Source of the DNA: an uncultured Clostridia bacterium | Lineage (GTDB): Bacteria; Bacillota; Clostridia; Oscillospirales; Acutalibacteraceae | Assembly: GCA_937916195.1 (NCBI GenBank) | Contig: CALFTO010000137.1 | Location: 1-21,424 of the forward strand | Length of the DNA: 21,424 bases | Direction: 5' to 3' | Shown: positions 14,144 through 21,424 of the stretch, in pieces | How the letters are laid out: the number at the start of each line of letters is the position of its first letter | Numbering within the stretch: position 1 is the first letter of the stretch | Made by a program: the position numbers and the translations under genes | The notes under the pieces: generated by a model | What the model saw: only the letters and a program-made list of their open reading frames with translations | The model's database searches: none | What the model was told of the DNA's origin: nothing

Positions 14144-14511
14144 TGGCAGGATACAGAACAGGCAGAGTTTCAGAAGATATCAAGCGTGAAATTGTGGCTC
14201 TTATCCGCGAATTGAAAGACCCCAGAGTAAGAGATAAAATTCTTACTGTTGTGCGTGTTGAGGTAAGCTCTGATTTATCTTATGCAAAGGTTTATGTAAG
14301 TTCTATGAACGGCATTGACGATGCAAAAGAGGCAGTAAAAGGGCTCACCTCTGCTACGGGACTTATCCGCAGAGAAGTAGGAAACAAGCTTCATCTTCGC
14401 AAAACTCCCGAATTAAAATTTATTGCTGACGATTCAGTTGAGCACGGTATGGAAATCTTTAAAAAGATTGAAAGCACCGTAATCACTGACGAAGAGGACG
14501 AAAATGAATAA
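14143..14511 (+). CDS. rbfA: 30S ribosome-binding factor RbfA
   Basis: A 122-aa KH-fold protein needed for 16S rRNA 5'-end processing and late 30S assembly. Landmarks: RTGRVSEDIKREIVALIREL at the N-terminus, LKDPRV, VEVSSDLSYAKVYVS (about 41-55) and LRKTPELKFIADDSVEHG near 85-102. The C-terminus is acidic. ATG overlaps the infB stop (TAATG), and the last 8 bases overlap nrnA. Confidence 0.97.
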   Translation: MAGYRTGRVSEDIKREIVALIRELKDPRVRDKILTVVRVEVSSDLSYAKVYVSSMNGIDDAKEAVKGLTSATGLIRREVGNKLHLRKTPELKFIADDSVEHGMEIFKKIESTVITDEEDENE

Positions 14512-15454
14512 AATTGGTGTAAAAGAGTGTGCTTCACTCTTAAAAGAATTCGATAATTATCTTATTCTTTCGCATCGCAACCCTGACGGTGATACACTTG
14601 GCAGTGCATTTGCGCTCAAACGTGCTCTCACCATCTTGGGTAAAAAATCAATGGTACGCTGTATTGACGAAATCCACCCTAAATTCTCATATTTATGGGA
14701 AGAACTTGACAATGCAGACATTGAATTCGACAAAATAATAGCCGTTGACGTTGCCGACAATAAGCTTTTGGGCGAAGAATTCCAGAAGCTTTACGGTGAC
14801 CGCGTATGGCTTTGCATTGACCACCATATGTCAAACCGCGAATATTCAGAAAATCTTCTTTTAGAGGACAAAGCCGCGGCGGCCGTGGTAATTTATGAGG
14901 TAATTTGTGAATTAGGCGTAAAAATTACACCTGAAATCGCAAATTGCATCTACACAGGTCTTGCAACTGACACAGGCTGTTTTATGTTCTCAAACACTAC
15001 CCCAACAGTTCACAGAATTGCGGCTGAAATGATGGAATTGGGTGCAGATTACACAACTATCAATCGCCTTATGTTTGAGACAAAAACTCTCTCTTATTTA
15101 AAATTAGAGCAGATGGCTGTGGCTTCAATTGAAAGCTATTTTGAGGGCAAATGTGCAATAATGACAATTACCCGCAAAATGTTTGAAGAAAGTGGCTCAA
15201 GCTCATCGGAATGTGACGGAATTGCAGGTATTCCACGCAAAATTGAAGGTGTGCTCGTAGGTGTTACAATCCGCGAGCGTCACGACGGCACATACAAGGT
15301 GTCACTTCGCACCGTTGAGCCCATTGACGCATCGAAAATCTGCGGTAAACTCGGTGGTGGCGGTCACAATCGCGCCGCGGGCTGCGAATTTGATTGTTCT
15401 TTAGACGAAGTAAAACGTACTTTACTTGAAATTATAGAGGCGGAGCTTAAATGA
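14504..15454 (+). CDS. nrnA: DHH/DHHA1 bifunctional oligoribonuclease / pAp phosphatase NrnA
   Basis: A 316-aa cytoplasmic DHH phosphoesterase. NrnA degrades short RNA oligomers and dephosphorylates 3'-phosphoadenosine 5'-phosphate in Firmicutes, which lack Orn. Motifs: SHRNPDGDTLGSA (23-35), AVDVADN (80-86), the DHH signature CIDHHMSN (104-111), GLATDTGCF, and the C-terminal DHHA1 GGGGHNRAAG (284-293). All expected metal ligands are present. ATG overlaps the rbfA stop, and the stop overlaps the truB ATG (ATGA), placing it firmly within the operon. Confidence 0.95.
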   Translation: MNKIGVKECASLLKEFDNYLILSHRNPDGDTLGSAFALKRALTILGKKSMVRCIDEIHPKFSYLWEELDNADIEFDKIIAVDVADNKLLGEEFQKLYGDRVWLCIDHHMSNREYSENLLLEDKAAAAVVIYEVICELGVKITPEIANCIYTGLATDTGCFMFSNTTPTVHRIAAEMMELGADYTTINRLMFETKTLSYLKLEQMAVASIESYFEGKCAIMTITRKMFEESGSSSSECDGIAGIPRKIEGVLVGVTIRERHDGTYKVSLRTVEPIDASKICGKLGGGGHNRAAGCEFDCSLDEVKRTLLEIIEAELK

Positions 15455-16341
15455 CAGGCATAATTTGTCTTGACAAACCGCGCGATATGTCATCTTTTAT
15501 GGCAGTTAAGCGTGCATCACGAATTCTCGGTGTGAAAAAGGCAGGACACACGGGAACTCTCGACCCAATGGCTACGGGAGTTCTCGTAATAATGCTTGGT
15601 CATTGCACACGCTTCATTGAGCTTTTGCCCGAACATCGCAAATCCTACACCGCAAGGGTAAAATTAGGCGTTACTACCGATACTCTTGATATTACGGGCG
15701 AGATTTTGACTACTTGTGATGTGAATGTGACAAAAGAGCAGTTATTATCTGCCTGTGAGAATTTCAAGGGCGAAATTATGCAAACTCCCCCAATGTATTC
15801 TGCTCTCAAAAAAGATGGCGAACGTCTTTATGATTTGGCACGCAAGGGAATTGAAATCGAACGTGAACAGAGAAAAATCACAATAGAAAAATTAGAAATC
15901 TATGATTTTGACGGCGTTGAATTTTCAATGGACGTAACCTGCTCGGCGGGTACATATATCCGTTCACTTTGCGACGATATCGGCAGAGTGCTTGGTTGTG
16001 GTGCAGTTATGACAGAGCTTCGCAGAACAGAAGCAAACGGGTTTTCAATTGAGAATTCCGTCAACTTGGAAGAACTTGAAAAGCTTGTCAGCGAAAACAA
16101 GGCTGAAAGCGTCATAACTTCAGTCGAAAGAGCACTTATGAGTTATCCCGAAATCACAGTAACTAAACCGCAGGCAAATCGTTTTCACAATGGCGGTGCG
16201 TTAGATTATGAACGCTTGCACGGTAATTATCCCGTTGGGATTTACCGTGTTTACTCCCCCGAAAAAATTCTTTTAGGGCTTGGAGAAATAAAAGAAGAAA
16301 AAGGCAACCTTGAAGTCAGGAGGGTGCTTATAAATGAATAA
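15451..16341 (+). CDS. truB: tRNA pseudouridine(55) synthase TruB
   Basis: A 296-aa enzyme that makes pseudouridine 55 in the T-loop of tRNAs. Motifs: GIICLDKPRDMSSF at the N-terminus, GHTGTLDPMATGVL (32-45) with catalytic Asp38, YTARVKLGVTTDTLD (about 66-80), and SAGTYIRSLCDDIG. The C-terminal region is a short TruB_C/PUA-like segment. ATGA overlap with nrnA, and an 8-base overlap with ribF. Confidence 0.97.
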   Translation: MTGIICLDKPRDMSSFMAVKRASRILGVKKAGHTGTLDPMATGVLVIMLGHCTRFIELLPEHRKSYTARVKLGVTTDTLDITGEILTTCDVNVTKEQLLSACENFKGEIMQTPPMYSALKKDGERLYDLARKGIEIEREQRKITIEKLEIYDFDGVEFSMDVTCSAGTYIRSLCDDIGRVLGCGAVMTELRRTEANGFSIENSVNLEELEKLVSENKAESVITSVERALMSYPEITVTKPQANRFHNGGALDYERLHGNYPVGIYRVYSPEKILLGLGEIKEEKGNLEVRRVLINE

Positions 16342-17218
16342 AATTGCATTGGCGCTCGGCACCTTTGACGGCTTACATAAAGGTCATTTACAGGTGCTTA
16401 AAACCACACAGGAATTTGCATTACAAGGGTTTGTCCCCGCGGTGCTTATGTTTGACTGTCACCCATTGAAAGCGGTCAAAGGCTTTTCGCCTCCCCTACT
16501 TATAACGCAAGAGGATAAAGAGGATTTCGTGAAAAGAAAGGGGCTTTTACCCGTTCCGATAAAATTCGACGAAATCCGTCAGCTTTCCCCCGAAGAATTC
16601 GTTACAGAAATTCTTATTAAAAAATTTAACGCGGGGGCAGTTATAAGCGGAGAAAACTTCCATTTTGGCAAAGCAGGTGCAGGCAACAGTAAAATACTTG
16701 CTGAACTTTGCACAAAATATGACATAATTTATAAACAAGCTGAAAATATTTATTACGATAACGAGCTTGTAAGCTCAACAAGAATTCGCAAGGCATTAGA
16801 AAACGGCGAAATCGAAAAAGCAAACGAAATGCTCGGTCGCAAATTCTCGTACGACTTTCTTGTGGTTGAGGGTAACAAAATCGGCAAAAAATATTTTGGC
16901 TTTCCCACAATCAATCAGCATTTCCCCGATGATTTTGTAGAGCTTAAGCACGGAGTTTACGCATCACAAACCAAGGTTGACGGCAAGATTTATCCGTCAG
17001 TTACAAACTTTGGTTGCCACCCAACAATAGGTGGTGACAAGGTGCTTTCAGAAACCTGTATTTTAGGCTTTGACGGTAATCTTTATAACCGAAGAATTAA
17101 GGTTGAGCTTTTGCTGTTTCTCCGTGGCGAAAAGAAGTTTAATTCCAAAGAAGAATTAAAAGAACAAATTGACAAAGACAGTAAATTAGCTATCAAGATT
17201 TTTGATAGTAAAAAATAA
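16334..17218 (+). CDS. ribF: Bifunctional riboflavin kinase / FAD synthetase
   Basis: A 294-aa cytoplasmic enzyme converting riboflavin to FMN and then FAD. N-terminal adenylyltransferase domain: ALGTFDGLHKGH (7-18, HxGH-type nucleotide site) and SSTRIR (147-152). C-terminal riboflavin kinase domain: GFPTIN (189-194), YPSVTNFGCHPTIGG (220-234), and Glu240 in the position of the catalytic Glu. The usual PTAN is PTIN here, and the residue after SET is Cys where His is common; both look tolerable. It ends the operon. rpsO, often next in Firmicutes, is absent; a long hairpin element follows. Confidence 0.95.
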   Translation: MNKIALALGTFDGLHKGHLQVLKTTQEFALQGFVPAVLMFDCHPLKAVKGFSPPLLITQEDKEDFVKRKGLLPVPIKFDEIRQLSPEEFVTEILIKKFNAGAVISGENFHFGKAGAGNSKILAELCTKYDIIYKQAENIYYDNELVSSTRIRKALENGEIEKANEMLGRKFSYDFLVVEGNKIGKKYFGFPTINQHFPDDFVELKHGVYASQTKVDGKIYPSVTNFGCHPTIGGDKVLSETCILGFDGNLYNRRIKVELLLFLRGEKKFNSKEELKEQIDKDSKLAIKIFDSKK

Positions 17219-17228
17219 AAATCAAATA

Positions 17229-17390
17229 GTAACCGCTGAATAAATCGGGTTGCGATTATCAGCGAGATAGTTTTTCGTCAGAGCCGTCAAAAAACGCAGG
17301 CAATACTTTGTGTATTAACGAGTATTTTTGACGAGTTATGACGGAAAAATAGACGCTGAAAATTGTGACCAAGATTTAAGAAGTGGTTAC
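17229..17390 (+). ncRNA. 162-nt self-complementary element, candidate structured RNA or hairpin MITE
   Basis: Almost the whole interval between ribF and the dehydrogenase folds into one nested rod. Arms pair as follows: 17229-17237 with 17382-17390, 17241-17246 with 17373-17378, 17248-17257 with 17361-17370, 17259-17264 with 17354-17359, 17271-17280 with 17339-17349, 17285-17293 with 17325-17333, and 17302-17306 with 17312-17316. That is about 55 pairs, with several G-U pairs. TCAGCG (17259-17264) also has a second perfect partner, CGCTGA at 17234-17239. It can form a competing local hairpin (17234-17264; 12 bp, two bulged A). G-U pairs and alternative folds suggest RNA function; a long-arm MITE is the main alternative. 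There is no T-run after it, so it is not a terminator. I do not recognise the family. Confidence 0.55.
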
Positions 17391-17413
17391 CTTAAAATGA
17401 AAGGGACGATTTT

Positions 17414-18622
17414 ATGACACAATTTTACAAGGCATATTGCAGAGTATTCCAAAAGGTAATGATGGTTATGGAGTGCTTCTTACCTTGGGGCGAGCCTTTT
17501 ATGCTCACAGGACCGGGAAGTATTCGCAAACTCCCCAATCTTATTAAAGAAAAGGGACTTAAGAAGGTACTCATCGTAACAGATAAAGGTCTTACTTCGC
17601 TTGGTCTTTTGAACTCTCTCTATGAAGAAATGGACAACGCAGGCGTGGAATATGTAGTTTACGACGGCACACAGCCCAACCCCACAATTGAAAACATTGA
17701 AGAAGCAAAGGATATGTATCTTCAAAACAACTGTCAGGGTATTATCGCATTTGGCGGTGGCTCACCAATGGACTGTGCAAAGATTGCAGCAGCAAGAGTT
17801 GTTAAACCCCGTCAGCCCGTTGAAAAGATGCGCGGACTTATGAAAATTCTTCATCCACTGCCCCCATTCTTTGCAGTTCCCACAACTGCAGGTACAGGCT
17901 CAGAATGCACACTCGCAGCGGTTGTTTCAAATTCAAAAACACACGAAAAGAATGCTTGTAATGACCCATTCCTTCGTCCCCGCTTTGCAGTGTTTGACCC
18001 CGAGCTTACAGTAGGTCTTCCTCCCCATATCACATCAACAACAGGTATGGATGCTCTTACACACGCGGTTGAAGCATACATAGGCAAATCGAATGTTAAA
18101 TCAACAACACAGTACGCTGAAAAGGCTACAAAGATGATTTTCCAAAACCTTGAAACAGCATACACAGACGGCAAGAATATTGAAGCAAGAAACAATATGC
18201 TTTTAGCTTCTTACTATGCAGGTATGGCATTCACTCGTGCTTATGTTGGTTATGTTCACGCAGTTGCTCACAACCTTGGCGGTCAGTATGGTATTCCCCA
18301 CGGTCTTGCAAATGCAGTAATTCTTCCTGTAATGCTTGAAAGCTATGGTAGTGCAGTTTACGGCTCACTCTCTAAGCTTGCAGACCTTGTTGGTATCAAG
18401 GGCGACAGCGAAGAAGCAAAAGCAAAAGCATTCATTGCTGAAATCTACGCAATGAATGAGAGAATGGGAATTCCAAAGGGATTTGCACAAATTCAGGAAA
18501 AGGATATTCCGATTATCGTTGAGCGCGCTCTTAAAGAGGGCAATCCACTCTATCCCGTTCCCGTAATCTACGGCGAAGAAGAAATGACAGCAATTGTGAA
18601 ATCACTTATGATTGTTGAATAA
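17414..18622 (+). CDS. Iron-containing (group III) alcohol dehydrogenase
   Basis: A 402-aa NAD(P)-dependent, metal-dependent alcohol dehydrogenase; substrate not readable from sequence. Cofactor motif GGGSPMD (114-120) and PTTAGTGSE (156-164) are present. Metal ligands fit Asp213 and His217 (GMDALTHAVEAY), His282 (VHAVAH) and His296 (GIPHG), with the same 4- and 14-residue spacings as in the Escherichia coli FucO metal site. The N-terminal 20 residues (FYKAYCRVFQKVM) resemble those of butanol/propanediol-type dehydrogenases of Clostridia. AAGGGA lies 9 bases before ATG 17414. It probably serves fermentative alcohol formation or oxidation. It follows the hairpin element and ends at a double terminator. 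Confidence 0.93.
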   Translation: MTQFYKAYCRVFQKVMMVMECFLPWGEPFMLTGPGSIRKLPNLIKEKGLKKVLIVTDKGLTSLGLLNSLYEEMDNAGVEYVVYDGTQPNPTIENIEEAKDMYLQNNCQGIIAFGGGSPMDCAKIAAARVVKPRQPVEKMRGLMKILHPLPPFFAVPTTAGTGSECTLAAVVSNSKTHEKNACNDPFLRPRFAVFDPELTVGLPPHITSTTGMDALTHAVEAYIGKSNVKSTTQYAEKATKMIFQNLETAYTDGKNIEARNNMLLASYYAGMAFTRAYVGYVHAVAHNLGGQYGIPHGLANAVILPVMLESYGSAVYGSLSKLADLVGIKGDSEEAKAKAFIAEIYAMNERMGIPKGFAQIQEKDIPIIVERALKEGNPLYPVPVIYGEEEMTAIVKSLMIVE

Positions 18623-18642
18623 TTAAAAATAAGCAAAAATTT

Positions 18643-18672
18643 AGGAACTCTCAATTTGAGAGTTCCTTTTTT
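18643..18672 (+). terminator. Intrinsic terminator after the alcohol dehydrogenase (works both ways)
   Basis: A perfect 10-bp stem, AGGAACTCTC (18643-18652) with GAGAGTTCCT (18658-18667), loop AATTT, followed by TTTTT. On the minus strand the stem is followed by AAATTTTTGC, so it may also stop valS transcripts. Confidence 0.95.
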
Positions 18673-18689
18673 GTTGTTTCTTATACTTC

Positions 18690-18724
18690 GCCTCCCTCTG
18701 ACGAGGGGGCTGTTTTGTTTTTTT
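18690..18724 (+). terminator. Second GC-rich terminator-like hairpin between convergent genes
   Basis: GCC-T-CCCTC (18690-18698) pairs with GAGGGGGC (18703-18710), 8 bp with one bulge and loop TGAC, followed by TGTTTTGTTTTTTTA. It reaches the valS stop codon. The GC-rich CCTCCCTCTGACGAGGG motif resembles dispersed repeats I associate with gut Clostridia, so it may be a repeat remnant acting as a terminator. Confidence 0.6.
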
Positions 18725-21424
18725 ATTTATTTGAAATCTTTGCAATACTTTCTTCAAGCATACTGAGTTTTTCGTTGTATTTTGCCAGCTTTTCGCGTTG
18801 CTCGTTAACAACTGCTTCGGGTGCTTTTGCTACGAAGCCTGCGTTGTTGAGCTTGCCTGAAACAAATGCAATTTCTTTAAGAACAGATGCTTTTTCTTTC
18901 TCAAGACGTTCAAGCTCAGCCTTAAAGTCAACAAGTTCATCCATTGGAATGAAAAGTCTTGCATCTTCTGTGATGATTGCAACTGCCTCATCATTTTCAT
19001 AACCCATAACGATTTCAACTTCACTTGCTGATGCAAGTCTTACAAAGAAGGTTGCACCTTCACTGAATGTTTTTTCATAAGCAGTTTCAATGAAAATCTT
19101 TGCTTTCTTTGATGGTGGAACATTCATTTCTGCACGGCGATTACGAACAGCCTTGATTGCAGTCATAACTCTTTCCATTTCGTTTTCATCCGCCTTGAAT
19201 GAAAGTTCATCAGTAAATACAGGCCATTCTGAAATCATAATTGAGTCACCATCGTGCGGAAGTGTCTGCCAGATTTCTTCTGTGATAAACGGCATAAACG
19301 GATGTAAAAGTTTAAGAGTATTTGACATTACATAAACAAGAACTGCTTTAACAGTTGCTTTTGCTGTTGCACACTCACCGTTAAGACGAATTTTTGCAAT
19401 TTCAATGTACCAGTCGCAGAATACATCCCAGATAAAGTCATAAAGCTTCTGCACGGCAAGACCGAGTTCAAATTTTTCAAGTGAATCTGTAACATCTTTT
19501 ACAAGGTCATTGTATTTTGACAAAATCCATTTATCTTCAATGGCGAGATTCTTCGGAACATAAGGCGCATATTCGTTCTCGTCAAGATTCATAAGGATAA
19601 AACGAGCTGCATTCCAAATTTTATTTGCAAAGTTTCTGCTTGCCTCAACCTTTTCATCAGAGAAACGCATATCGTTTCCGGGGCTGTTACCTGTTGCAAG
19701 AGTAAAGCGGAGTGCGTCTGCACCATACTGGTCGATAATTTCAAGTGGGTCAATACCGTTACCGAGAGATTTCGACATTTTTCTGCCCTGTGCATCACGT
19801 ACAAGACCATGGATAAGAACTGTATCAAACGGAACTTGTCCTGTATATTCAAGGGCAGAGAAAATCATACGGGATACCCAGAAGCCGATAATATCGTAAC
19901 CTGTTACGAGTGTGTTTGTTGGATAATAATGCTTCAAATCCTCTGTCTGTTCAGGCCAACCAATTGTTGAGAATGGCCAAAGGGCAGATGAGAACCAAGT
20001 ATCAAGAGTATCTTCGTCCTGACGGAGATGTGTGCTGCCACATTTTGGGCAAACAGTTACATCTGTCTTTGAAACTATTGTTTCACCACAATCATCACAA
20101 TACCAAGCAGGAATTCTGTGTCCCCACCAGAGCTGACGTGAAATACACCAGTCGCGGGTACCGTTCATCCAGTTAAGGTAGTTCTTTGTAAATCTTTCAG
20201 GAATGAACTTTGTTTCGCCTTTTTCTACTGCTTCAATTGCAGGTTTTGCAAGGGGAACCATGCGAACAAACCACTGTTTTGAAACCATTGGCTCAATTGT
20301 GTTGTGACAACGATAGCAAGTACCAACCTCGTGCTTACGAGGTTCAACCTCTTTAAGATAGCCACCTGCTTTAAGGTCCTCAAGGATTGCTTTTCTTGCT
20401 TCCATTGTTGTCATACCTGCATACTTGCCACAGTCAAGAACTTCAGGCTCGTTTTCTGTTGCACGACCACTTGCAATAAGTTCGTCAGCAATTCTCTTGT
20501 CCTCTGCACCTGTAAGATGACCGTCATAAGTAAATGTACGAACAATCGGGAGATTGTTTCTCTGACCAACTTCAAAGTCATTAGGGTCGTGAGCAGGAGT
20601 GATTTTAACAACACCTGTACCCTTTGTCATATCAGCATGTTCGTCACAAACAATGGGGATTTCCTTGTTAAGTAAAGGTAAAATTACGTGGCAACCGTGA
20701 AGATGCTTGTATCTTTCATCGGCTACGTTGATTGCAACAGCAGTATCACCGAGCATTGTTTCGGGACGAGTAGTAGCAAGTTCAAGCTTTTCGCCTGTTT
20801 CCTTAACTGTGTAAAGAAGGTGCCAGAAGCTACCGTCCTGTTCTTCATACTCAACCTCTGCATCAGAAATTGATGTGTTACAGCAAGGACACCAGTTAAC
20901 CATACGGTTACCGCGGTAAATCAAATCTTTTTCATAAAGGCGACAGAAAACTTCATTAACAGCTTTACTACAACCCTCGTCAAGAGTAAATCTTTCTCTG
21001 TCCCAATCGCAAGATGAGCCTAATTTCTTTAACTGTTCAATAATTCTGCCACCGTACTGTTTTTTCCAGTCCCAAGCACGCTCTAAGAAGCCGTCACGAC
21101 CTAAATCCTCTTTAGAGATACCCTCTTTACGCATTGCCTCAACTATTTTTGCCTCAGTTGCGATAGATGCGTGGTCTGTACCGGGAAGCCAGAGTGTGTC
21201 ATAACCGGCCATTCTGTGATAACGGATTAAAATATCCTGTAATGTGTTATCAAGAGCGTGACCCATATGAAGCTGACCTGTAATGTTTGGGGGTGGAATT
21301 ACAATTGTGTAAGTCTTTTTGCCCTCTTCACGCTTTGCGTGGAAATATTTGTTGTCGAGCCAGTCTTTATATATTCTGTCTTCAACATTTTTCGGATTAT
21401 ACTGTTTTTCAAGTTCCTTGGACA
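18723..21424 (-). CDS. valS: Valyl-tRNA synthetase (5' end just cut by window edge)
   Basis: A class I aminoacyl-tRNA synthetase charging tRNA-Val. The frame is open to the window edge, and the last two bases read TG on the minus strand before TCC AAG GAA. The ATG is therefore very probably completed by the next base, giving a 900-aa protein of normal length. Motifs (full-length numbering): PPPNITGQLHMGH (44-56) with the HIGH-type HMGH at 53-56, an editing (CP1) domain with TTRPETMLGDTAVAIN, zinc-type Cys pairs (CPCC and, later, CPKC), and KMSKS at 549-553. The C-terminus is a coiled-coil arm (LERLEKEKASVLKEIAFV). An internal ATG at 21266 lies within the HMGH motif and is not a start. Any T-box leader would be outside the window. 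Confidence 0.98.
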   Translation of the reverse strand, partial: SKELEKQYNPKNVEDRIYKDWLDNKYFHAKREEGKKTYTIVIPPPNITGQLHMGHALDNTLQDILIRYHRMAGYDTLWLPGTDHASIATEAKIVEAMRKEGISKEDLGRDGFLERAWDWKKQYGGRIIEQLKKLGSSCDWDRERFTLDEGCSKAVNEVFCRLYEKDLIYRGNRMVNWCPCCNTSISDAEVEYEEQDGSFWHLLYTVKETGEKLELATTRPETMLGDTAVAINVADERYKHLHGCHVILPLLNKEIPIVCDEHADMTKGTGVVKITPAHDPNDFEVGQRNNLPIVRTFTYDGHLTGAEDKRIADELIASGRATENEPEVLDCGKYAGMTTMEARKAILEDLKAGGYLKEVEPRKHEVGTCYRCHNTIEPMVSKQWFVRMVPLAKPAIEAVEKGETKFIPERFTKNYLNWMNGTRDWCISRQLWWGHRIPAWYCDDCGETIVSKTDVTVCPKCGSTHLRQDEDTLDTWFSSALWPFSTIGWPEQTEDLKHYYPTNTLVTGYDIIGFWVSRMIFSALEYTGQVPFDTVLIHGLVRDAQGRKMSKSLGNGIDPLEIIDQYGADALRFTLATGNSPGNDMRFSDEKVEASRNFANKIWNAARFILMNLDENEYAPYVPKNLAIEDKWILSKYNDLVKDVTDSLEKFELGLAVQKLYDFIWDVFCDWYIEIAKIRLNGECATAKATVKAVLVYVMSNTLKLLHPFMPFITEEIWQTLPHDGDSIMISEWPVFTDELSFKADENEMERVMTAIKAVRNRRAEMNVPPSKKAKIFIETAYEKTFSEGATFFVRLASASEVEIVMGYENDEAVAIITEDARLFIPMDELVDFKAELERLEKEKASVLKEIAFVSGKLNNAGFVAKAPEAVVNEQREKLAKYNEKLSMLEESIAKISNK

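Noticed and set aside
17190..17208. CTATCAA/TTGATAG hairpin at the end of ribF
   Set aside because: It is followed by an A-rich stretch, not a T-run, and lies within the ribF coding end, so it is not an intrinsic terminator for the operon.

Overview
The window looks like chromosomal DNA of a low-to-moderate GC Gram-positive anaerobe of the class Clostridia, probably a gut Oscillospiraceae/Ruminococcaceae-type organism. Support comes from the rimP-nusA-rnpM-ylxQ-infB-rbfA-nrnA-truB-ribF gene order, MurT/GatD homologues, a K+-dependent membrane pyrophosphatase, an IPxTG-anchored surface protein, strong GGAGG ribosome sites and sigma-A promoters close to TTGACA/TATAAT. Species cannot be told from the sequence alone.

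Layout. (1) 1-2270, minus strand: a divergent murT-gatD pair with its own promoter and terminator. (2) 2286-4469, minus: hppA with a perfect-hexamer promoter and an intrinsic terminator. (3) 4617-8014, minus: a compact six-gene phage-derived cassette. From its promoter it runs: sigma-region-4-like regulator, small helical protein, BppU/collagen-like fibre protein, GH25 endolysin, XhlA-like membrane protein, Hol44-type holin, terminator. Its promoter (TTGACA-17-TACAAT) carries a Gram-positive LexA/SOS box just downstream of the expected start site. No capsid, terminase, portal, tail-tube or integrase gene is present. (4) 8076-9204, minus: a secreted wall-anchored protein with two EF-hand-like calcium loops. 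(5) 9261-17218, plus: a small conserved-looking protein, then the translation/RNA operon from rimP to ribF, headed by a promoter and a GNRA-capped leader hairpin. (6) 17229-17390: a 162-nt almost completely self-complementary element with a competing local hairpin, directly upstream of an iron-dependent alcohol dehydrogenase. (7) 18723-21424, minus: valS, convergent with the dehydrogenase; its ATG very probably lies one base outside the window.

How the parts work together. The rimP-ribF operon couples ribosome maturation (RimP, RbfA, YlxQ), transcription elongation/termination (NusA), initiation (IF2), RNA turnover (NrnA, RnpM), tRNA pseudouridylation (TruB) and flavin cofactor synthesis (RibF). 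The lysis cassette has everything needed for host lysis (endolysin, holin, XhlA) under an apparent DNA-damage switch and looks self-contained. It is the best candidate here for an undescribed or domesticated system. The other two notable signals are the long RNA-like hairpin before the dehydrogenase and a GatD homologue that has lost its glutaminase Cys and His.
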